Shown here in pieces: positions 12,088-24,000 of a stretch of 64,000 nt of DNA. The notes below the pieces were generated by a model. It ran no database searches. It saw only the letters and a list, made by a program, of their open reading frames with translations, and had not been told where the DNA came from. Positions within the stretch are counted from its first letter, which is position 1. Each line of letters opens with the position of its first letter. Origin of the DNA: Pratylenchus scribneri (Eukaryota; Nematoda; Chromadorea; Rhabditida; Pratylenchidae). The stretch spans positions 1,178,001 to 1,242,000 of the forward strand of contig JAQSEB010000017.1 in assembly GCA_030063045.1 (NCBI GenBank), written 5' to 3'. The position numbers were made by a program, and so were the translations under genes.

Positions 12088-15000
12088 ATGGCCACCATTC
12101 ATCATCATTTGACGGCTAATACCATTCAAATGGCTTCACCATTAATTCCATCAAAATGCATTAAAATTCCCTCCCCAAAAACGCCATTACCACTTCCAAT
12201 GGAGAAAATGGGCAACCGGGCGCCAATTGTGGTCAGCGAATTGGAGGAAGAAGAGGATAATGAAGAAGATTTGTTGATGATGAGTGTGGAAGGGGATGAA
12301 GATGAAAATGAGGAGGAAAGGGACGATTTGGAAGAATTGCAAGATTTTCACGCACTTTTGATGCCGGCGGCGAGGGAAAGTGCGGCACGACGGCTTAATT
12401 CCCTGAACAATGCTGGAACAAGGAAAGATGATGGCAATCAAATGCAAAATGGGTACGGAAATGGGCAAAATTATTTGAGGGAAAGGATTTGGCTGCTTGG
12501 ATATATTTTTTAAATTTTTGAAACTAGACCCGGGGGCAAGCCCCGGGTCTAGTTATTTTTAACAGCCATCATGTAGTGTGGTGGTGATTATGTTTGTTCA
12601 GTATTTAAAAACCTTTTCCTAGAGTTGTACATTTTTTGTTGTTTAGGGGGGCTTCGCCCCCCTTTTGGAGGGTTTAGGGGCTCCGCCCCCTTTAGGCGCG
12701 AGCTAAGCGAGCGCGACTTATTCATGAAATAAATTAATAATATATATCAATGAAGGATGTAAATTCTGAATTTAATATTATTTTTTTTATAAAGTTGCAT
12801 GGCAACAAAATTGTGCTTAGCAACTTTTTTGCGCAACTTTAAAAAAATCCCAAAAATTTGGATTTAAGATATTTTTACTTATATTATTCTATTACATCAA
12901 AATTTTTCTACAGAACTTTGCGGAATTTAATAAAAATTTTTAAGAAATATTTTCATTCTTTATAGATTAGATATAAAAATACACTTTTAATAATATAAAA
13001 CTTATACTTCATAATTATTTATTTTTTTTCGGTTTGTACTTTCTCGTTGGTCAGGGGGGTTAGGGGGAGGGGTCCGCTACGCTCGGCCTCGGCTCCCTCC
13101 GCTCGGTCGGCCCGCTCCGCGGGCCTCCCTCGCTCCGGGAGCCTCGGCCTCGCTTCGCTACCCCCTCCCCCTCCCCCCTGAAACCCCCCACACCCCCACC
13201 CACGAACAGCCGGCGCGCTTCGCGCGCCCCCATAGCTCGCTTCGCTCGCTCACTTTACCCAACATTATAATTTTGTTCATATTTATTAGTTTTTCCCACC
13301 TCTGAGTCATTTTTGGTGCTTCGCCCCTCATTTTAGTCATTTTTTGGTATTCGCGCGCTGCGCGCGCGCTTGCAGCGCGAGCTAAGCGAGCCCAATCATC
13401 ATCATTTTACTCAGTTTTTCATGGGCTTTCGAATGGTATATCACATGACATATAAAAATGTTCCATTCGAAAAATCTCGATTTTGGCACTTTGTGCCGAA
13501 CTTTCGAGACCGGCACAACTCTGTGGCATGTTGTCCAAATTTCGAGATCGATAGCTCATTCGACGCGCCTTTCAAAACTGCACAATATATGTCGGGCGCA
13601 CGTTAGCGCGCTGAAAGCGCACCGAGTTATGGTCGAAAAACCTCAAAAAATATGGGTTTTAAACCGTTTTTGAAAATTTCAAGGAGAGGTCGTAACGGTG
13701 CCGTGAAAAATCTTTCTGTTTAAATTGTTGCGCACATGTCCAAGAATCTTTGGGCAAAATTTCAGCCCAATCGTATGGTTGCGCATTGAGATAAAATTCG
13801 AGATGTGCCGCACCCCCCACAGAATTTACTGAAGGGTTTAAATAACTAGACCCGGGGGCAAGCCCCGGGTCTAGTTATTTTTAACAGCCATCATGTAGTG
13901 TGGTGGTGATTATGTTTGTTCAGTATTTAAAAACCTTTTCCTAGAGTTGTACATTTTTTGTTGTTTAGGGGGGCTTCGCCCCCCTTTTGGAGGGTTTAGG
14001 GGCTCCGCCCCCTTTAGGCGCGAGCTAAGCGAGCGCGACTTATTCATGAAATAAATTAATAATATATATCAATGAAGGATGTAAATTCTGAATTTAATAT
14101 TATTTTTTTTATAAAGTTGCATGGCAACAAAATTGTGCTTAGCAACTTTTTTGCGCAACTTTAAAAAAATCCCAAAAATTTGGATTTAAGATATTTTTAC
14201 TTATATTATTCTATTACATCAAAATTTTTCTACAGAACTTTGCGGAATTTAATAAAAATTTTTAAGAAATATTTTCATTCTTTATAGATTAGATATAAAA
14301 ATACACTTTTAATAATATAAAACTTATACTTCATAATTATTTATTTTTTTTCGGTTTGTACTTTCTCGTTGGTCAGGGGGGTTAGGGGGAGGGGTCCGCT
14401 ACGCTCGGCCTCGGCTCCCTCCGCTCGGTCGGCCCGCTCCGCGGGCCTCCCTCGCTCCGGGAGCCTCGGCCTCGCTTCGCTACCCCCTCCCCCTCCCCCC
14501 TGAAACCCCCCACACCCCCACCCACGAACAGCCGGCGCGCTTCGCGCGCCCCCATAGCTCGCTTCGCTCGCTCACTTTACCCAACATTATAATTTTGTTC
14601 ATATTTATTAGTTTTTCCCACCTCTGAGTCATTTTTGGTGCTTCGCCCCTCATTTTAGTCATTTTTTGGTATTCGCGCGCTGCGCGCGCGCTTGCAGCGC
14701 GAGCTAAGCGAGCCCAATCATCATCATTTTACTCAGTTTTTCATGGGCTTTCGAATGGTATATCACATGACATATAAAAATGTTCCATTCGAAAAATCTC
14801 GATTTTGGCACTTTGTGCCGAACTTTCGAGACCGGCACAACTCTGTGGCATGTTGTCCAAATTTCGAGATCGATAGCTCATTCGACGCGCCTTTCAAAAC
14901 TGCACAATATATGTCGGGCGCACGTTAGCGCGCTGAAAGCGCACCGAGTTATGGTCGAAAAACCTCAAAAAATATGGGTTTTAAACCGTTTTTGAAAATT

Positions 15001-18000
15001 TCAAGGAGAGGTCGTAACGGTGCCGTGAAAAATCTTTCTGTTTAAATTGTTGCGCACATGTCCAAGAATCTTTGGGCAAAATTTCAGCCCAATCGTATGG
15101 TTGCGCATTGAGATAAAATTCGAGATGTGCCGCACCCCCCACAGAATTTACTGAAGGGTTTAAATAACTAGACCCGGGGGCAAGCCCCGGGTCTAGTTAT
15201 TTTTAACAGCCATCATGTAGTGTGGTGGTGATTATGTTTGTTCAGTATTTAAAAACCTTTTCCTAGAGTTGTACATTTTTTGTTGTTTAGGGGGGCTTCG
15301 CCCCCCTTTTGGAGGGTTTAGGGGCTCCGCCCCCTTTAGGCGCGAGCTAAGCGAGCGCGACTTATTCATGAAATAAATTAATAATATATATCAATGAAGG
15401 ATGTAAATTCTGAATTTAATATTATTTTTTTTATAAAGTTGCATGGCAACAAAATTGTGCTTAGCAACTTTTTTGCGCAACTTTAAAAAAATCCCAAAAA
15501 TTTGGATTTAAGATATTTTTACTTATATTATTCTATTACATCAAAATTTTTCTACAGAACTTTGCGGAATTTAATAAAAATTTTTAAGAAATATTTTCAT
15601 TCTTTATAGATTAGATATAAAAATACACTTTTAATAATATAAAACTTATACTTCATAATTATTTATTTTTTTTCGGTTTGTACTTTCTCGTTGGTCAGGG
15701 GGGTTAGGGGGAGGGGTCCGCTACGCTCGGCCTCGGCTCCCTCCGCTCGGTCGGCCCGCTCCGCGGGCCTCCCTCGCTCCGGGAGCCTCGGCCTCGCTTC
15801 GCTACCCCCTCCCCCTCCCCCCTGAAACCCCCCACACCCCCACCCACGAACAGCCGGCGCGCTTCGCGCGCCCCCATAGCTCGCTTCGCTCGCTCACTTT
15901 ACCCAACATTATAATTTTGTTCATATTTATTAGTTTTTCCCACCTCTGAGTCATTTTTGGTGCTTCGCCCCTCATTTTAGTCATTTTTTGGTATTCGCGC
16001 GCTGCGCGCGCGCTTGCAGCGCGAGCTAAGCGAGCCCAATCATCATCATTTTACTCAGTTTTTCATGGGCTTTCGAATGGTATATCACATGACATATAAA
16101 AATGTTCCATTCGAAAAATCTCGATTTTGGCACTTTGTGCCGAACTTTCGAGACCGGCACAACTCTGTGGCATGTTGTCCAAATTTCGAGATCGATAGCT
16201 CATTCGACGCGCCTTTCAAAACTGCACAATATATGTCGGGCGCACGTTAGCGCGCTGAAAGCGCACCGAGTTATGGTCGAAAAACCTCAAAAAATATGGG
16301 TTTTAAACCGTTTTTGAAAATTTCAAGGAGAGGTCGTAACGGTGCCGTGAAAAATCTTTCTGTTTAAATTGTTGCGCACATGTCCAAGAATCTTTGGGCA
16401 AAATTTCAGCCCAATCGTATGGTTGCGCATTGAGATAAAATTCGAGATGTGCCGCACCCCCCACAGAATTTACTGAAGGGTTTAAAATAACTAGACCCGG
16501 GGGCAAGCCCCGGGTCTAGTTATTTTTAACAGCCATCATGTAGTGTGGTGGTGATTATGTTTGTTCAGTATTTAAAAACCTTTTCCTAGAGTTGTACATT
16601 TTTTGTTGTTTAGGGGGGCTTCGCCCCCCTTTTGGAGGGTTTAGGGGCTCCGCCCCCTTTAGGCGCGAGCTAAGCGAGCGCGACTTATTCATGAAATAAA
16701 TTAATAATATATATCAATGAAGGATGTAAATTCTGAATTTAATATTATTTTTTTTATAAAGTTGCATGGCAACAAAATTGTGCTTAGCAACTTTTTTGCG
16801 CAACTTTAAAAAAATCCCAAAAATTTGGATTTAAGATATTTTTACTTATATTATTCTATTACATCAAAATTTTTCTACAGAACTTTGCGGAATTTAATAA
16901 AAATTTTTAAGAAATATTTTCATTCTTTATAGATTAGATATAAAAATACACTTTTAATAATATAAAACTTATACTTCATAATTATTTATTTTTTTTCGGT
17001 TTGTACTTTCTCGTTGGTCAGGGGGGTTAGGGGGAGGGGTCCGCTACGCTCGGCCTCGGCTCCCTCCGCTCGGTCGGCCCGCTCCGCGGGCCTCCCTCGC
17101 TCCGGGAGCCTCGGCCTCGCTTCGCTACCCCCTCCCCCTCCCCCCTGAAACCCCCCACACCCCCACCCACGAACAGCCGGCGCGCTTCGCGCGCCCCCAT
17201 AGCTCGCTTCGCTCGCTCACTTTACCCAACATTATAATTTTGTTCATATTTATTAGTTTTTCCCACCTCTGAGTCATTTTTGGTGCTTCGCCCCTCATTT
17301 TAGTCATTTTTTGGTATTCGCGCGCTGCGCGCGCGCTTGCAGCGCGAGCTAAGCGAGCCCAATCATCATCATTTTACTCAGTTTTTCATGGGCTTTCGAA
17401 TGGTATATCACATGACATATAAAAATGTTCCATTCGAAAAATCTCGATTTTGGCACTTTGTGCCGAACTTTCGAGACCGGCACAACTCTGTGGCATGTTG
17501 TCCAAATTTCGAGATCGATAGCTCATTCGACGCGCCTTTCAAAACTGCACAATATATGTCGGGCGCACGTTAGCGCGCTGAAAGCGCACCGAGTTATGGT
17601 CGAAAAACCTCAAAAAATATGGGTTTTAAACCGTTTTTGAAAATTTCAAGGAGAGGTCGTAACGGTGCCGTGAAAAATCTTTCTGTTTAAATTGTTGCGC
17701 ACATGTCCAAGAATCTTTGGGCAAAATTTCAGCCCAATCGTATGGTTGCGCATTGAGATAAAATTCGAGATGTGCCGCACCCCCCACAGAATTTACTGAA
17801 GGGTTTAAAAAATTATTTGAGGGAAAGGATTTGGCTGCTTGGATATATTTTTTAAATTTTTGAAACTAGACCCGGGGGCAAGCCCCGGGTCTAGTTATTT
17901 TTAACAGCCATCATGTAGTGTGGTGGTGATTATGTTTGTTCAGTATTTAAAAACCTTTTCCTAGAGTTGTACATTTTTTGTTGTTTAGGGGGGCTTCGCC

Positions 18001-21000
18001 CCCCTTTTGGAGGGTTTAGGGGCTCCGCCCCCTTTAGGCGCGAGCTAAGCGAGCGCGACTTATTCATGAAATAAATTAATAATATATATCAATGAAGGAT
18101 GTAAATTCTGAATTTAATATTATTTTTTTTATAAAGTTGCATGGCAACAAAATTGTGCTTAGCAACTTTTTTGCGCAACTTTAAAAAAATCCCAAAAATT
18201 TGGATTTAAGATATTTTTACTTATATTATTCTATTACATCAAAATTTTTCTACAGAACTTTGCGGAATTTAATAAAAATTTTTAAGAAATATTTTCATTC
18301 TTTACAGATTAGATATAAAAATACACTTTTAATAATATAAAACTTATACTTCATAATTATTTATTTTTTTTCGGTTTGTACTTTCTCGTTGGTCAGGGGG
18401 GTTAGGGGGAGGGGTCCGCTACGCTCGGCCTCGGCTCCCTCCGCTCGGTCGGCCCGCTCCGCGGGCCTCCCTCGCTCCGGGAGCCTCGGCCTCGCTTCGC
18501 TACCCCCTCCCCCTCCCCCCTGAAACCCCCCACACCCCCACCCACGAACAGCCGGCGCGCTTCGCGCGCCCCCATAGCTCGCTTCGCTCGCTCACTTTAC
18601 CCAACATTATAATTTTGTTCATATTTATTAGTTTTTCCCACCTCTGAGTCATTTTTGGTGCTTCGCCCCTCATTTTAGTCATTTTTTGGTATTCGCGCGC
18701 TGCGCGCGCGCTTGCAGCGCGAGCTAAGCGAGCCCAATCATCATCATTTTACTCAGTTTTTCATGGGCTTTCGAATGGTATATCACATGACATATAAAAA
18801 TGTTCCATTCGAAAAATCTCGATTTTGGCACTTTGTGCCGAACTTTCGAGACCGGCACAACTCTGTGGCATGTTGTCCAAATTTCGAGATCGATAGCTCA
18901 TTCGACGCGCCTTTCAAAACTGCACAATATATGTCGGGCGCACGTTAGCGCGCTGAAAGCGCACCGAGTTATGGTCGAAAAACCTCAAAAAATATGGGTT
19001 TTAAACCGTTTTTGAAAATTTCAAGGAGAGGTCGTAACGGTGCCGTGAAAAATCTTTCTGTTTAAATTGTTGCGCACATGTCCAAGAATCTTTGGGCAAA
19101 ATTTCAGCCCAATCGTATGGTTGCGCATTGAGATAAAATTCGAGATGTGCCGCACCCCCCACAGAATTTACTGAAGGGTTTAAATAACTAGACCCGGGGG
19201 CAAGCCCCGGGTCTAGTTATTTTTAACAGCCATCATGTAGTGTGGTGGTGATTATGTTTGTTCAGTATTTAAAAACCTTTTCCTAGAGTTGTACATTTTT
19301 TGTTGTTTAGGGGGGCTTCGCCCCCCTTTTGGAGGGTTTAGGGGCTCCGCCCCCTTTAGGCGCGAGCTAAGCGAGCGCGACTTATTCATGAAATAAATTA
19401 ATAATATATATCAATGAAGGATGTAAATTCTGAATTTAATATTATTTTTTTTATAAAGTTGCATGGCAACAAAATTGTGCTTAGCAACTTTTTTGCGCAA
19501 CTTTAAAAAAATCCCAAAAATTTGGATTTAAGATATTTTTACTTATATTATTCTATTACATCAAAATTTTTCTACAGAACTTTGCGGAATTTAATAAAAA
19601 TTTTTAAGAAATATTTTCATTCTTTATAGATTAGATATAAAAATACACTTTTAATAATATAAAACTTATACTTCATAATTATTTATTTTTTTTCGGTTTG
19701 TACTTTCTCGTTGGTCAGGGGGGTTAGGGGGAGGGGTCCGCTACGCTCGGCCTCGGCTCCCTCCGCTCGGTCGGCCCGCTCCGCGGGCCTCCCTCGCTCC
19801 GGGAGCCTCGGCCTCGCTTCGCTACCCCCTCCCCCTCCCCCCTGAAACCCCCCACACCCCCACCCACGAACAGCCGGCGCGCTTCGCGCGCCCCCATAGC
19901 TCGCTTCGCTCGCTCACTTTACCCAACATTATAATTTTGTTCATATTTATTAGTTTTTCCCACCTCTGAGTCATTTTTGGTGCTTCGCCCCTCATTTTAG
20001 TCATTTTTTGGTATTCGCGCGCTGCGCGCGCGCTTGCAGCGCGAGCTAAGCGAGCCCAATCATCATCATTTTACTCAGTTTTTCATGGGCTTTCGAATGG
20101 TATATCACATGACATATAAAAATGTTCCATTCGAAAAATCTCGATTTTGGCACTTTGTGCCGAACTTTCGAGACCGGCACAACTCTGTGGCATGTTGTCC
20201 AAATTTCGAGATCGATAGCTCATTCGACGCGCCTTTCAAAACTGCACAATATATGTCGGGCGCACGTTAGCGCGCTGAAAGCGCACCGAGTTATGGTCGA
20301 AAAACCTCAAAAAATATGGGTTTTAAACCGTTTTTGAAAATTTCAAGGAGAGGTCGTAACGGTGCCGTGAAAAATCTTTCTGTTTAAATTGTTGCGCACA
20401 TGTCCAAGAATCTTTGGGCAAAATTTCAGCCCAATCGTATGGTTGCGCATTGAGATAAAATTCGAGATGTGCCGCACCCCCCACAGAATTTACTGAAGGG
20501 TTTAAATAACTAGACCCGGGGGCAAGCCCCGGGTCTAGTTATTTTTAACAGCCATCATGTAGTGTGGTGGTGATTATGTTTGTTCAGTATTTAAAAACCT
20601 TTTCCTAGAGTTGTACATTTTTTGTTGTTTAGGGGGGCTTCGCCCCCCTTTTGGAGGGTTTAGGGGCTCCGCCCCCTTTAGGCGCGAGCTAAGCGAGCGC
20701 GACTTATTCATGAAATAAATTAATAATATATATCAATGAAGGATGTAAATTCTGAATTTAATATTATTTTTTTTATAAAGTTGCATGGCAACAAAATTGT
20801 GCTTAGCAACTTTTTTGCGCAACTTTAAAAAAATCCCAAAAATTTGGATTTAAGATATTTTTACTTATATTATTCTATTACATCAAAATTTTTCTACAGA
20901 ACTTTGCGGAATTTAATAAAAATTTTTAAGAAATATTTTCATTCTTTATAGATTAGATATAAAAATACACTTTTAATAATATAAAACTTATACTTCATAA

Positions 21001-24000
21001 TTATTTATTTTTTTTCGGTTTGTACTTTCTCGTTGGTCAGGGGGGTTAGGGGGAGGGGTCCGCTACGCTCGGCCTCGGCTCCCTCCGCTCGGTCGGCCCG
21101 CTCCGCGGGCCTCCCTCGCTCCGGGAGCCTCGGCCTCGCTTCGCTACCCCCTCCCCCTCCCCCCTGAAACCCCCCACACCCCCACCCACGAACAGCCGGC
21201 GCGCTTCGCGCGCCCCCATAGCTCGCTTCGCTCGCTCACTTTACCCAACATTATAATTTTGTTCATATTTATTAGTTTTTCCCACCTCTGAGTCATTTTT
21301 GGTGCTTCGCCCCTCATTTTAGTCATTTTTTGGTATTCGCGCGCTGCGCGCGCGCTTGCAGCGCGAGCTAAGCGAGCCCAATCATCATCATTTTACTCAG
21401 TTTTTCATGGGCTTTCGAATGGTATATCACATGACATATAAAAATGTTCCATTCGAAAAATCTCGATTTTGGCACTTTGTGCCGAACTTTCGAGACCGGC
21501 ACAACTCTGTGGCATGTTGTCCAAATTTCGAGATCGATAGCTCATTCGACGCGCCTTTCAAAACTGCACAATATATGTCGGGCGCACGTTAGCGCGCTGA
21601 AAGCGCACCGAGTTATGGTCGAAAAACCTCAAAAAATATGGGTTTTAAACCGTTTTTGAAAATTTCAAGGAGAGGTCGTAACGGTGCCGTGAAAAATCTT
21701 TCTGTTTAAATTGTTGCGCACATGTCCAAGAATCTTTGGGCAAAATTTCAGCCCAATCGTATGGTTGCGCATTGAGATAAAATTCGAGATGTGCCGCACC
21801 CCCCACAGAATTTACTGAAGGGTTTAAAATAACTAGACCCGGGGGCAAGCCCCGGGTCTAGTTATTTTTAACAGCCATCATGTAGTGTGGTGGTGATTAT
21901 GTTTGTTCAGTATTTAAAAACCTTTTCCTAGAGTTGTACATTTTTTGTTGTTTAGGGGGGCTTCGCCCCCCTTTTGGAGGGTTTAGGGGCTCCGCCCCCT
22001 TTAGGCGCGAGCTAAGCGAGCGCGACTTATTCATGAAATAAATTAATAATATATATCAATGAAGGATGTAAATTCTGAATTTAATATTATTTTTTTTATA
22101 AAGTTGCATGGCAACAAAATTGTGCTTAGCAACTTTTTTGCGCAACTTTAAAAAAATCCCAAAAATTTGGATTTAAGATATTTTTACTTATATTATTCTA
22201 TTACATCAAAATTTTTCTACAGAACTTTGCGGAATTTAATAAAAATTTTTAAGAAATATTTTCATTCTTTATAGATTAGATATAAAAATACACTTTTAAT
22301 AATATAAAACTTATACTTCATAATTATTTATTTTTTTTCGGTTTGTACTTTCTCGTTGGTCAGGGGGGTTAGGGGGAGGGGTCCGCTACGCTCGGCCTCG
22401 GCTCCCTCCGCTCGGTCGGCCCGCTCCGCGGGCCTCCCTCGCTCCGGGAGCCTCGGCCTCGCTTCGCTACCCCCTCCCCCTCCCCCCTGAAACCCCCCAC
22501 ACCCCCACCCACGAACAGCCGGCGCGCTTCGCGCGCCCCCATAGCTCGCTTCGCTCGCTCACTTTACCCAACATTATAATTTTGTTCATATTTATTAGTT
22601 TTTCCCACCTCTGAGTCATTTTTGGTGCTTCGCCCCTCATTTTAGTCATTTTTTGGTATTCGCGCGCTGCGCGCGCGCTTGCAGCGCGAGCTAAGCGAGC
22701 CCAATCATCATCATTTTACTCAGTTTTTCATGGGCTTTCGAATGGTATATCACATGACATATAAAAATGTTCCATTCGAAAAATCTCGATTTTGGCACTT
22801 TGTGCCGAACTTTCGAGACCGGCACAACTCTGTGGCATGTTGTCCAAATTTCGAGATCGATAGCTCATTCGACGCGCCTTTCAAAACTGCACAATATATG
22901 TCGGGCGCACGTTAGCGCGCTGAAAGCGCACCGAGTTATGGTCGAAAAACCTCAAAAAATATGGGTTTTAAACCGTTTTTGAAAATTTCAAGGAGAGGTC
23001 GTAACGGTGCCGTGAAAAATCTTTCTGTTTAAATTGTTGCGCACATGTCCAAGAATCTTTGGGCAAAATTTCAGCCCAATCGTATGGTTGCGCATTGAGA
23101 TAAAATTCGAGATGTGCCGCACCCCCCACAGAATTTACTGAAGGGTTTAAAAAATTATTTGAGGGAAAGGATTTGGCTGCTTGGATATATTTTTTAAATT
23201 TTTGAAACTAGACCCGGGGGCAAGCCCCGGGTCTAGTTATTTTTAACAGCCATCATGTAGTGTGGTGGTGATTATGTTTGTTCAGTATTTAAAAACCTTT
23301 TCCTAGAGTTGTACATTTTTTGTTGTTTAGGGGGGCTTCGCCCCCCTTTTGGAGGGTTTAGGGGCTCCGCCCCCTTTAGGCGCGAGCTAAGCGAGCGCGA
23401 CTTATTCATGAAATAAATTAATAATATATATCAATGAAGGATGTAAATTCTGAATTTAATATTATTTTTTTTATAAAGTTGCATGGCAACAAAATTGTGC
23501 TTAGCAACTTTTTTGCGCAACTTTAAAAAAATCCCAAAAATTTGGATTTAAGATATTTTTACTTATATTATTCTATTACATCAAAATTTTTCTACAGAAC
23601 TTTGCGGAATTTAATAAAAATTTTTAAGAAATATTTTCATTCTTTACAGATTAGATATAAAAATACACTTTTAATAATATAAAACTTATACTTCATAATT
23701 ATTTATTTTTTTTCGGTTTGTACTTTCTCGTTGGTCAGGGGGGTTAGGGGGAGGGGTCCGCTACGCTCGGCCTCGGCTCCCTCCGCTCGGTCGGCCCGCT
23801 CCGCGGGCCTCCCTCGCTCCGGGAGCCTCGGCCTCGCTTCGCTACCCCCTCCCCCTCCCCCCTGAAACCCCCCACACCCCCACCCACGAACAGCCGGCGC
23901 GCTTCGCGCGCCCCCATAGCTCGCTTCGCTCGCTCACTTTACCCAACATTATAATTTTGTTCATATTTATTAGTTTTTCCCACCTCTGAGTCATTTTTGG

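Larger units (their letters stand above)
12522..17863 (+). repeat. Higher-order repeat unit 1 (four monomers + 53 bp)
   Basis: Units begin at 12522, 17864 and 23206, exactly 5342 bp apart. Within a unit, the fourth monomer is preceded by one extra A (TTTAAAATAACTAG instead of TTTAAATAACTAG). It is followed by a 53-bp insertion copied from the unique left flank. The third unit stops after three monomers. Confidence 0.9.
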
